Source of the DNA: UMGS1601 sp900553335
GTDB taxonomy: Bacteria > Bacillota > Clostridia > Oscillospirales > Ruminococcaceae
Reading direction: 5' to 3'
Assembly: GCA_937920725.1 (NCBI GenBank)
Contig: CALEUW010000030.1
Span: 99,766 to 163,765, forward strand
Length of the DNA stretch: 64,000 nucleotides
Under the pieces are notes generated by a model that was not told where the DNA came from, ran no database searches, and was given only the letters and a program-made list of their open reading frames with translations. Numbering within the stretch: the stretch's first letter is position 1; the number at the start of each line of letters is the position of its first letter. Below, in pieces: positions 23,914 through 32,647 of the stretch. A program made the translations under genes and the position numbers.

Positions 23914-26349
23914 ATGAATTTATTCGCACATTTAACAAATAAGAGCGGAATACGGGAAGAGCAGAGCCTAATAGCACATTGTATTCAAACAGCAGAATAT
24001 GCTTCTGCGTGCGTGGAAAATATAGGATTCTATCATATGGCATATTTGGCGGGGCTGCTGCATGATATGGGAAAAGCTACAAAGAAATATAATGATTATT
24101 TGGAAGCTGCTTTTGCTGGAGAGTCAGTAGTGCGTGGCTCCGTGAACCATACGTTTGCAGGGACCATATATATTCTGGAGAATTTTCACAACAAATCCAC
24201 ATCGCCAATGGACAAACTGACAGCAGAAATTATAAGCTATGCGATAGGTGCCCATCATGGCTTATTTGATTGTGTTGATTTTGAAGGAAAAAATGGATTT
24301 TTATATAGGATGCAAAAGGATAAAGCGGAATTGTGTTATGAAGAAGCTCAATATAATTTCTTGCAACAGGTAGCAGATAAGAAGGAAATTGAACTTTTGT
24401 TTCGAAAAGCAACAGAAGAATTTCAAACATTATATAAGAAATTCAAGATCAATTTGGAGGGAAAAAAACAAAAGGTTTTCTTTCAAATCGGTTTGCTTGC
24501 AAGGCTTTTGCTTTCGTGTGTCATTTATGGAGACAGGCGGGATACGGCAGAATTCATGGAGGGGATTACTTTTCTGAAAGAGAAGCCTGTTTCGTGGTTA
24601 GCCGAAAAGGAATATCTGGAACTAAAACTTTCGCAATTTGACAGAACTTCCGCAATAAATCAGGTCCGCAGTAAAATATCAGATCAATGTTTAAAAACTG
24701 CCGAAAGACCGGTTGGTATCTATAGGCTGAATGTACCGACAGGTGCAGGAAAAACACTTTGTGCGTTGAGGTATTCCCTCGCTCATGCAGAAATGTTTCA
24801 TAAAAAAAGAATTATTTTTATTATCCCCCTTTTAAGTGTGTTGGAACAAAATGCAAAGGTTATACGGGAATTTGTGCAGGATGAAAGTCTGATTTTAGAA
24901 CATCATTCGAATGTGATCAGTGAAAAAGAATTCGGGGGTGATAATGCGGAATTGGATGAGTATGAGATCTTAACAGAAAATTGGGAATCGCCGATAGTTA
25001 TATCTACATTGGTACAATTTTTAAATATCCTGTTTACACATAAGACTTCTGCGATCGGAAGAATGCGCGCACTTTGTGATAGTGTGATTATAATTGATGA
25101 AGTGCAGTCCATTCCGAAAAAGACGATCGCAATGTTTAATATGGCGATTAATTTTTTGAGCACCTACTGCAATGCAACCATAGTATTATCCTCAGCAACA
25201 CAACCTTGTCTGGAAAAACTGGATTGGCCTGTAAGGTTTGCAAACCGACCGGATATGGTAAAACTTGATGAAAAGCAGATGGAAGTATTTGAGAGAGCGG
25301 ATATCACAGACCGGACAGATCCATATGGTATGGATCTGTCAATGTGGGTAGATTTTTGCCATTCATTGATGGAGGAGCGGGAATCCCTGCTGGTGATCTG
25401 TAATACAAAGAGAGAAGCTCGTGAACTATTTAAGCAGATGACAAAAATCTCAGAAGCAGAGGGTTGGTATATTTGCCATCTGTCCACTGCTATGTGTCAA
25501 AATCATAGGGTGAAGGTGCTGGAAGAATTGCAGAGTAAACTGGTAGCTTTGCAGGATAATTTAAAAAAAGATCGAAAAACTAAAAAAATCATCTGTATTT
25601 CAACTCAGTTAGTAGAGGCAGGAGTAGATTTCTCGTTTGATTGTGTTGTACGTGTGCTGGCAGGTATTGATAATCTGGCACAGGCAGCGGGTCGGTGTAA
25701 TCGAAGTAATGAATATGGACGTAAAGGGCGAGTGTATCTGATAAAGCTGAAGGATGAAAATTTGAGCATGCTGAAAGAAATTGCAGATGCACAAAATAGT
25801 ACACAGAAGGTACTGATCAGAGCAAAGCAAATGAAAGATATGACATTGACCGGAGAATTTGCCACACAGATTTTTTACAATAATCTGTATCAGGGGAAAG
25901 AAATGAAAAGTCAGATCAAGTATCCGATAGAAGATTGCAAAAGTGTGCTTTATCTGACCAATCTGCTGGGAAATGATAATCCGTATGCAAAAAAAGATGA
26001 AGCCTTTTTTCTGTGTCAGCCGTTTAAGTCAATTGGAAAAAGGTTTAAGGTCTTTGAAGACCAGACATTTGATGTTCTGGTGCCGTATGGTAACGGAGTC
26101 GGTTTGATAGAGGAACTGAGAAAAGCGGAGGGGATGAGCCTTCTCATCCCTTCGATGAAGAATCTTGTGAAGCAGGCGAAAGGATATACGATCAGCATTT
26201 ATAAATGGCAGAAAGACAAGCTTTGGGAGGAGGGATTGTTATATGGATTGTTTGAAAATAGGATTTTGATTCTGGATATAAAAGCTTATGACAGACAGTA
26301 CGGCTTGGATGAGAAATCGGAGCTGAAAGTCGAAAATTACTTTTGTTAG
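23914..26349 (+). CDS. cas3: CRISPR-associated helicase/nuclease Cas3 (type I-C)
   Basis: The 811-residue effector nicks and unwinds DNA marked by Cascade. The N-terminal HD nuclease has LLHDMGKA (His50-Asp51) and AHHGLFD (His114-His115). The SF2 helicase has Walker A VPTGAGKT (about 274-281), motif II DEVQ (Asp395), and motif VI QAAGRCNRSN (about 590). HD and helicase are fused in the usual type I order. The start follows GAGAGGAAAAGT. It is first in a co-directional cas3-5-8c-7-4-1-2 operon. Confidence 0.96.
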   Translation: MNLFAHLTNKSGIREEQSLIAHCIQTAEYASACVENIGFYHMAYLAGLLHDMGKATKKYNDYLEAAFAGESVVRGSVNHTFAGTIYILENFHNKSTSPMDKLTAEIISYAIGAHHGLFDCVDFEGKNGFLYRMQKDKAELCYEEAQYNFLQQVADKKEIELLFRKATEEFQTLYKKFKINLEGKKQKVFFQIGLLARLLLSCVIYGDRRDTAEFMEGITFLKEKPVSWLAEKEYLELKLSQFDRTSAINQVRSKISDQCLKTAERPVGIYRLNVPTGAGKTLCALRYSLAHAEMFHKKRIIFIIPLLSVLEQNAKVIREFVQDESLILEHHSNVISEKEFGGDNAELDEYEILTENWESPIVISTLVQFLNILFTHKTSAIGRMRALCDSVIIIDEVQSIPKKTIAMFNMAINFLSTYCNATIVLSSATQPCLEKLDWPVRFANRPDMVKLDEKQMEVFERADITDRTDPYGMDLSMWVDFCHSLMEERESLLVICNTKREARELFKQMTKISEAEGWYICHLSTAMCQNHRVKVLEELQSKLVALQDNLKKDRKTKKIICISTQLVEAGVDFSFDCVVRVLAGIDNLAQAAGRCNRSNEYGRKGRVYLIKLKDENLSMLKEIADAQNSTQKVLIRAKQMKDMTLTGEFATQIFYNNLYQGKEMKSQIKYPIEDCKSVLYLTNLLGNDNPYAKKDEAFFLCQPFKSIGKRFKVFEDQTFDVLVPYGNGVGLIEELRKAEGMSLLIPSMKNLVKQAKGYTISIYKWQKDKLWEEGLLYGLFENRILILDIKAYDRQYGLDEKSELKVENYFC

Positions 26350-26358
26350 GAGGAGCAT

Positions 26359-27084
26359 ATGGGACACAGAAATACCGTAGAGTTTGAGGTGGCCGGTGAT
26401 TATGCGTTGTTTTCTGAACCGGTAACTAGAGTCGGAGGAGAAAAGTTCAGTTATCAGATCCCAACCTACGAAGCCTTAAAGGGAATTCTTCAAAGCTGTT
26501 ACTGGAAACCTACGTTTATCTGGATCATAGATGAGGTTCGCGTTATGAATCCGATTCAGACAGAGACAAAGGGAATTCGTCCGATTAAATATTATAATGA
26601 TAAGAATGATCTTTCTTATTATACATATCTAAAAGATTGCAGGTATCAGGTACGGGCGCATTTCATATGGAATGAAAACCGGCCGGAGCTTGAAGTTGAT
26701 CGGAATGAAAATAAGCACCACAATATTGCAAAAAGGATGATCGAGCGAGGTGGACGAAGAGACATTTTTCTGGGAACGCGTGAGTGTCAGGGATATGTAA
26801 AACCATGTGTGTTCGGTGAGGGGAAAGGTGCTTATGATGATATCGAAGAGTTAAGTTTTGGTACTATGTATCATGGGATCACTTATGCGGATGAAGCATA
26901 TTCTGAAGAAACAAATGGAAAAATGAGTGTAAGGCTGTGGCAGGCCGTTATGAAAAAGGGAATTATTGCATTTCCGCCGCCGTGGGAATGTATTCACAGC
27001 GTAAGGAGGGAAATGAATGTAAAGCCCTTTGGACACGAGTTGAATAACTTTTCAGAGATTACGGAGAAGGAGGTGATGGAGTAG
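26359..27084 (+). CDS. cas5: Cas5c (Cascade subunit and crRNA-processing endonuclease)
   Basis: The 241-residue RAMP protein. In type I-C there is no Cas6, and Cas5c cuts the pre-crRNA and stays on the 5' handle. The N-terminal segment FEVAGDYALFSEPVTRVGGE and the downstream GGRRDIFLGTRECQGYV are characteristic of Cas5d/c. It is preceded by TTAGGAGGAGCAT and abuts cas8c directly. Confidence 0.94.
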   Translation: MGHRNTVEFEVAGDYALFSEPVTRVGGEKFSYQIPTYEALKGILQSCYWKPTFIWIIDEVRVMNPIQTETKGIRPIKYYNDKNDLSYYTYLKDCRYQVRAHFIWNENRPELEVDRNENKHHNIAKRMIERGGRRDIFLGTRECQGYVKPCVFGEGKGAYDDIEELSFGTMYHGITYADEAYSEETNGKMSVRLWQAVMKKGIIAFPPPWECIHSVRREMNVKPFGHELNNFSEITEKEVME

Positions 27085-28965
27085 ATGTCTTGGATGAGTC
27101 AGTTATATAAGACATACGAAAATAATATAGGAAAAAACCAGCAGGATGACGTAACATTGACACCGCTTGCACATATGGATGCAAATGCGCAGATTGAAGT
27201 TACATTAGATGAGGATGGAAACTTCTGTGGGGCTCAAAAAATTGATAAGGCAAATGCAGTCACATTGATTCCGGTTACAGTAGCTTCTGCAGGAAGAAGT
27301 TCTGGATTTGCACCACATATGTTGAGCGACACATTATCCTATGTAGCAGGAGATTTCAAGAAATATTGTCAGGATGAGAAATCAGTTAAGAATGCGGAAG
27401 AGAAGTTTCAACTTTATCTCATACAATTGAATGCATGGCATCAATCCGCATATAGGCATCCAAAAGTAGAGGCTGTTTACAAATATCTTAGTAAACAGGT
27501 GCTTATTTCTGATTTGATAAAAGCAGGGATTGTGACGCTGACGGAAGAAGGATTTTTCGATAACGGGAAAATCAGTGGGCAGACATATGAAAAAAGCCTA
27601 GTGAGATTTCGGGTCTTGAGCATGGAAGAAATTCAGGAAGAAGGTACATGGGAAGATTCAACATTAATTGACGCATATACAGACTATTTTTTATCAAATC
27701 AAAATGGAAAAGAAGACATATGCTATATGACCGGAAAAATGCAGCCAAGGACAGAGAACCATCCAAAAGGAATTATTGCGGCGAATTACGGGGCGAAGCT
27801 TGTTTCTGCAAATGATAATCAAGGTTATACTTATAGAGGCAGATTCCACAACTCTGAGCAGGCTTACGCACTCAGTTATGAAGCGTCGCAGAAAATTCAC
27901 AGTGCACTGACTTGGCTTGCAAAAAAACAGGGGGTATATGTAGGAACAAAAGATAAGAGGACATTTATCTGCTGGAATCCACAAGGTAGAAAGACGCCAG
28001 ATATTCTTGATCCACTTGGCTTGATTGATGAGGAAGAGGAGAGTGGGGATTTTAACATTCCTTATCGTAAGAAGCTGTTAAAGACGCTTCAGGGATATAG
28101 GGATCAGTTTGACGATACGGATGATGTGATCATTATGGGATTGGATGCTGCTACAACCGGGCGGCTTTCAATTACTTATTACAATCAGCTTTTGGCTTCT
28201 GATTTTCTGAAGCGGATCCGATATTGGGGAGAGACTTGTAATTGGTTTTATTTAAGGTTTACAGCGCGGGCAATCCCTTATTATAAAATAGAAACTCCTA
28301 CGTTCCGCACAATTGCAGAGTGTGCGTTTGGACGCGAGAAAGGAAAATTTATAGAGGCAAATGATAAGGTATTAAAGGAGCAGGTACAGCGGTTAGTGAA
28401 ATGTATGCTCGAACAGCAGCCGATGCCAAAAGATATTGTTTATGCATTAACGGTTCGTGCTTCTACTCCGTTGGCTTATTCCAGAGTAAATCGGGAACGT
28501 GTGCTGTCAACAGCATGTGCAGTAATTGCAAAGTATCATCAAGATAAAGGAATATGGAAGAAAGGAGAAAATGATGAAATGAAGCTGGATTTGGAAAATC
28601 GTGACAGAAGTTATCTGTTCGGAAGATTGCTTGCGGTTTCGGAAAAAGTGGAGCGTGCAGCATATGATAAAGGAGAAAGCAGAGAACCCAATGCAATCCG
28701 TCTGCAATCCGCATATGTAAATCATCCTTTTAAGACATGGATGATCCTGAAGGAGGTGTTAAATCCTTATTATCAGAAATTAAAGCCCGGTTCTAGGGAA
28801 TATTACAGAAATATAATCGGTGAGATTACGGGATTACTTAAGGAAGAGGATCAATCTGTCCTCAATCAGAGGTTAAAGGAAACATATCTGTTAGGATATT
28901 ATTTACAGCGTGCGGAACTCAATAAAAAGAAAGATGACAAGAAGGAGGAAACAGTAAATGAGTAG
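27085..28965 (+). CDS. cas8c: Cas8c (Csd1), Cascade large subunit
   Basis: The 626-residue type I-C signature protein, expected to read the PAM and contribute the small-subunit function from an internal start. The opening MSWMSQLYKTYENN and the VTVASAGRSSGFAPH segment fit Csd1. Its start codon immediately follows the cas5 stop, and it overlaps cas7 by 8 bp. The C-terminus is a Lys/Glu-rich helix. It lacks any nuclease motif. Confidence 0.94.
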   Translation: MSWMSQLYKTYENNIGKNQQDDVTLTPLAHMDANAQIEVTLDEDGNFCGAQKIDKANAVTLIPVTVASAGRSSGFAPHMLSDTLSYVAGDFKKYCQDEKSVKNAEEKFQLYLIQLNAWHQSAYRHPKVEAVYKYLSKQVLISDLIKAGIVTLTEEGFFDNGKISGQTYEKSLVRFRVLSMEEIQEEGTWEDSTLIDAYTDYFLSNQNGKEDICYMTGKMQPRTENHPKGIIAANYGAKLVSANDNQGYTYRGRFHNSEQAYALSYEASQKIHSALTWLAKKQGVYVGTKDKRTFICWNPQGRKTPDILDPLGLIDEEEESGDFNIPYRKKLLKTLQGYRDQFDDTDDVIIMGLDAATTGRLSITYYNQLLASDFLKRIRYWGETCNWFYLRFTARAIPYYKIETPTFRTIAECAFGREKGKFIEANDKVLKEQVQRLVKCMLEQQPMPKDIVYALTVRASTPLAYSRVNRERVLSTACAVIAKYHQDKGIWKKGENDEMKLDLENRDRSYLFGRLLAVSEKVERAAYDKGESREPNAIRLQSAYVNHPFKTWMILKEVLNPYYQKLKPGSREYYRNIIGEITGLLKEEDQSVLNQRLKETYLLGYYLQRAELNKKKDDKKEETVNE

Positions 28966-29803
28966 CTTACAGAATAAAATTGATTTTGTGGTATTAGTTA
29001 AGGTAACAAATGCAAATCCTAATGGTGATCCGCTAAATGGAAATCGCCCGAGAACGACATATGCAGGAAATGGAGAAATTTCTGATGTATGTATCAAGAG
29101 AAAAATCCGCAATCGTTTGCAGGATATGGGGGAAAAAATTTTCGTTCAATCTGCGGAGAGAAGTGAGGATGGATTTACTTCTCTCAGTGAGCGGGCAGCT
29201 AAAACCATTATATCATATAACAATAGTGATGAATATGCAAAACAGGCATGTGAGACATGGATTGATGTAAGAACATTTGGACAGGTATTTGCGTTTAAGG
29301 CCGATAAAAAGGATGGTATTTCTGTCGGAGTCAGAGGTCCGGTTTCTATTCATCAAGCGGTAAGTTGTTCGCCGGTCGACATTAACAGCATGCAGATTAC
29401 AAAAAGTGTGAATAGTGAACCGGCGGAGAAGAAGAGTTCGGATACGATGGGAACAAAGCATTTTGTAGAATTTGGTCTTTATAAGATCAAAGGATCTATC
29501 AATGTACAACTTGCAGAGAAGACGGGATTTTCAGAAGAGGACGCAGAAAAAATAAAAGAAGCGTTTCGAACGCTCTTTGTCAATGATGCATCCGCGGCCA
29601 GACCGGATGGCAGTATGGAAGTGTTAAAGGTTTATTGGTGGAAGCATAACAATAAGATCGGTCAGTATTCTGCAGCGAAAGTGCATGATTCTGTTAAGAT
29701 ATCTTTGAAAGAGGGAATCATGATACCGTCATCCGTAGAAGACTATAATATTATACTGGAAACGCTACCTGACTTAGAGCCTGAAATTTTTGAGGGAATG
29801 TAA
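28958..29803 (+). CDS. cas7: Cas7c (Csd2), Cascade backbone
   Basis: The 281-residue RAMP-fold protein that polymerises along the crRNA spacer. The N-terminus DFVVLVKVTNANPNGDP with NRPRTT is the Csd2 signature. It carries a ribosome-binding site AAGGAGGAAAC within the end of cas8c. cas4 follows after 3 bp. Confidence 0.95.
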   Translation: MSSLQNKIDFVVLVKVTNANPNGDPLNGNRPRTTYAGNGEISDVCIKRKIRNRLQDMGEKIFVQSAERSEDGFTSLSERAAKTIISYNNSDEYAKQACETWIDVRTFGQVFAFKADKKDGISVGVRGPVSIHQAVSCSPVDINSMQITKSVNSEPAEKKSSDTMGTKHFVEFGLYKIKGSINVQLAEKTGFSEEDAEKIKEAFRTLFVNDASAARPDGSMEVLKVYWWKHNNKIGQYSAAKVHDSVKISLKEGIMIPSSVEDYNIILETLPDLEPEIFEGM

Positions 29804-29806
29804 GGT

Positions 29807-30463
29807 ATGTACGAAGAAGACGATTATTTAATGCTTTCCGGTTTGCAGCATTTTGTATATTGTCGGAGGCAGTGGGCGCTGATACATATTGAGCAGCAGT
29901 GGGAAGAAAATGAACGGACGATTGATGGACAACTATTTCATAAAAAGGCACATGATGCCGGTTCCACAGAAAAACGCGGGAATCTGATCATTACCAGGGG
30001 ACTGCAAATTAAATCAGCAAAACTTGGGGTATCAGGAATCTGTGATGTAGTTGAATTTCACAAGTCAAAACAGGGCATTACATTGTTTTCATTCGAGGGA
30101 CGATGGCAGCCATATCCGGTAGAATATAAAAAGGGAGAACCGAAGGAAAACAATGCGGATGTGCTTCAGCTTTGTGCTCAAGCGATGTGTCTGGAGGAGA
30201 TGCTTTTGTGCGACATACCGGAGGGAAGTCTTTTTTATGGACAAAATCGAAGAAGAACCCATGTGGAATTTACGGAGGAACTGCGAGGGCAGGTAAAAAG
30301 CATGCTTACGGAGATGCATGACTTGTGGAAAAAAGGCTATACACCTAAGGTGAAACCAAAGAAGGGCTGCAATGCCTGCTCCTTAAAGGAAATATGTGTC
30401 CCCAAATTATCCAAATCAAAGCAGGTAGCATCCTATATAGAGGCAAGTTTGACGGAGAAATGA
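29807..30463 (+). CDS. cas4: Cas4 exonuclease for spacer acquisition
   Basis: The 218-residue RecB-type nuclease with an Fe-S cluster. The first Cys is in YCRRQWAL and the C-terminal cluster is CNACSLKEIC. The nuclease motif PVEYKKG supplies the Glu-x-Lys. It trims prespacers and checks the PAM end together with Cas1-Cas2. cas1 starts 1 bp after its stop. Confidence 0.94.
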   Translation: MYEEDDYLMLSGLQHFVYCRRQWALIHIEQQWEENERTIDGQLFHKKAHDAGSTEKRGNLIITRGLQIKSAKLGVSGICDVVEFHKSKQGITLFSFEGRWQPYPVEYKKGEPKENNADVLQLCAQAMCLEEMLLCDIPEGSLFYGQNRRRTHVEFTEELRGQVKSMLTEMHDLWKKGYTPKVKPKKGCNACSLKEICVPKLSKSKQVASYIEASLTEK

Positions 30464-30464
30464 T

Positions 30465-31496
30465 ATGCGAAAACTATTGAATACTCTTTTTATAACAAGT
30501 GAACAGGCGTATTTAACTTTAGATGGTGAAACAGTTTGTGTAGAAATCCAAAAGAAAAAAGTGGGGCAATTTCCGCTGCATACCTTAGAGGGTATTATTT
30601 CTTTTTCTTATAATGGAGCAACGCCGGCACTTATGGGAGCCTGTGCAAAGCGAGGAATCAATTTTTCCTTTTTCAATCCGTTTGGAAAATTTCTCTGTCG
30701 TGTCGCAGGGGAATGCAGAGGAAATGTGTTGTTGCGTAAACAGCAGTATCGGATTTCTGATAATAGAGATTTCAGTTGCCTTATTGCTAGAAATTTCATT
30801 CTCGGAAAAGTGTTTAATTGTCGGTGGTCAATTGACAGAACATTACGGGATCATGAATTAAGGGTGGATGCAGAACGTTGCAGGAATGCCATACATTTTT
30901 TGACAGAAACGATGGATAAAATAAAATCAGAATTAAATTTGGATACCTTGCGTGGTCTGGAAGGAGAAGCAGCTTCCGTTTATTTTGGAATTTTTGATGA
31001 ACTTATTTTAAATCAAAAGGAAGATTTTTATTTTCATGGTAGAAATAAGAGACCTCCACGGGATTATATGAATGCTATGCTGTCTTTTGGATACACACTG
31101 TTGGCAAATGATTGCGCAGGTGCATTGGAGGGAGTCGGATTTGATTCATATGTCGGTTTTATGCACAGAGACCGACCGGGAAGAAAATCGTTAGCGCTTG
31201 ATCTGATGGAAGAACTGCGTCCAGTGCTCGTGGATCGTTTTGTTCTTACTCTTATTAATAACCGTCAGATTCGCATAGAGCATTTTATCACTACGGAGAG
31301 TGGTGCGGTGGAATTTACGGATGAAGGCAGAAAAAAATTTCTGACGGCTTGGCAGGAGCGAAAAAAGGAAACGCTTACTCATCCATATTTGAGCGAAAAG
31401 ATTTACTGGGGACTGGTTCCCCAGATACAGGCTTTGCTGCTTGCCAAATATCTTCGGGAAGATATTGATGGATATCCGCCTTTTTTGTGGAAGTAA
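30465..31496 (+). CDS. cas1: Cas1 integrase (type I-C)
   Basis: The 343-residue spacer integrase. Metal-binding residues are visible: Glu in LRGLEGEAAS, His in GFMHRDRPGR and Asp in ALDLMEE. The N-terminal beta domain with LDGETVCVEIQ is typical. It should act as a Cas1-Cas2 complex to insert new spacers at the leader end of the array. Confidence 0.96.
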   Translation: MRKLLNTLFITSEQAYLTLDGETVCVEIQKKKVGQFPLHTLEGIISFSYNGATPALMGACAKRGINFSFFNPFGKFLCRVAGECRGNVLLRKQQYRISDNRDFSCLIARNFILGKVFNCRWSIDRTLRDHELRVDAERCRNAIHFLTETMDKIKSELNLDTLRGLEGEAASVYFGIFDELILNQKEDFYFHGRNKRPPRDYMNAMLSFGYTLLANDCAGALEGVGFDSYVGFMHRDRPGRKSLALDLMEELRPVLVDRFVLTLINNRQIRIEHFITTESGAVEFTDEGRKKFLTAWQERKKETLTHPYLSEKIYWGLVPQIQALLLAKYLREDIDGYPPFLWK

Positions 31497-31542
31497 GTTT
31501 TTAAGGTATGGTAAGAAGTAATATCTACACGGAGGTAATATC

Positions 31543-31833
31543 ATGTTTGTACTTATTACATACGATGTAAATACAGAAGATACAAAAGGACGGAGAAGGC
31601 TTCGCAAAGTAGCGAAGCATTGTGTCAATCATGGTCAGCGTGTGCAGAATTCAGTATTTGAATGTATTTTAGATCCAGGTCAGTGTAAACTGTTAAAAGC
31701 ACAGCTTCTGGATATTATCAACATAGAACGGGATAGTTTGCGGTTTTATTATTTGGGCAATAATTATGAGAATAAGATTGAGCATTATGGAGCCAAGGAG
31801 GTTTTTGCTCAAGAAGGAGTACTGATTTTATAG
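31543..31833 (+). CDS. cas2: Cas2
   Basis: The 96-residue ferredoxin-fold protein opens MFVLITYDVNTEDTKGRRRL, a canonical Cas2 start with the conserved Asp, and carries the R-V-Q-N-S-V-F-E motif. It bridges two Cas1 dimers. Ribosome-binding site ACGGAGGTAATATC. The array leader follows. Confidence 0.96.
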   Translation: MFVLITYDVNTEDTKGRRRLRKVAKHCVNHGQRVQNSVFECILDPGQCKLLKAQLLDIINIERDSLRFYYLGNNYENKIEHYGAKEVFAQEGVLIL

Positions 31834-32011
31834 TGCGAGAGAGAAGTTCACATATTTTTCCGGAATCGTTCGCACCGCAAAATCAAATCCGGGATGGAAA
31901 AAGGACTCTACATATTATAATTATTGTTAAGAATTTTTATATTTATTTTTTTCTTTTGTTTGTTTTGTAAGTTATGCCAATATTTAATGATAAATTTTGT
32001 GTATAATTGCA
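31834..32011 (+). promoter_or_regulatory. CRISPR leader
   Basis: An AT-rich 178-bp gap between cas2 and the first repeat, with poly-T stretches and TATAAT at about 32003-32008 just before repeat 1. The position and composition fit a leader that holds the array promoter and the spacer-integration signals. Confidence 0.75.
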
Positions 32012-32634
32012 GTCGCTCCCTTTGTGGGAGCGTGGATTGAAATCTTCGGCTCTTTTTTTAATAACCTGTTACAAAAGTCGCTCCCTTTGTGGGAGCGTGG
32101 ATTGAAATTTGGTAGCGCCGTTGAACAGATGCAGCAGTTAAGTCGCTCCCTTTGTGGGAGCGTGGATTGAAATTCTTAACGATGCTGTAGGGTATGTGGA
32201 AGATAATGTCGCTCCCTTTGTGGGAGCGTGGATTGAAATCTCTCCTTTAGCGTAACTCCGCTCAACGGCAATGTGTCGCTCCCTTTGTGGGAGCGTGGAT
32301 TGAAATTCAATGAGCGTAAAAATAAACAGTTTGGAGATTGTCGCTCCCTTTGTGGGAGCGTGGATTGAAATCGTTGTACTGATTGCATTTTGTAAAATCG
32401 CCGTTGTCGCTCCCTTTGTGGGAGCGTGGATTGAAATAAATTTATCACACATGCAGAATGTACTATTTGAGTCGCTCCCTTTGTGGGAGCGTGGATTGAA
32501 ATAAACCGTATGCTCCGCAACCGTATGTTATATACGTCGCTCCCTTTGTGGGAGCGTGGATTGAAATCATACATAACCATATTGTTATCAAATTGTATTA
32601 TCGTCGCTCCCTTTGTGGGAGCGTGGATTGAAAT
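32012..32634 (+). CRISPR. Type I-C CRISPR array, 10 repeats and 9 spacers
   Basis: The 32-bp repeat begins GTCGCTCCCTTTGTGGGAGC and ends GTGGATTGAAAT, with a TCCC/GGGA stem, as in type I-C. The ten copies start at 32012, 32077, 32142, 32208, 32275, 32340, 32406, 32471, 32536 and 32603 and are all identical by eye. Spacers are 33-35 bp. The last repeat shows no decay, and the sequence beyond it (32635 on) passes directly into a truncated phage gene, so the old end of the array may have been lost by a deletion or rearrangement. Confidence 0.99.
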
Positions 32635-32647
32635 ATCAAATAAGTAA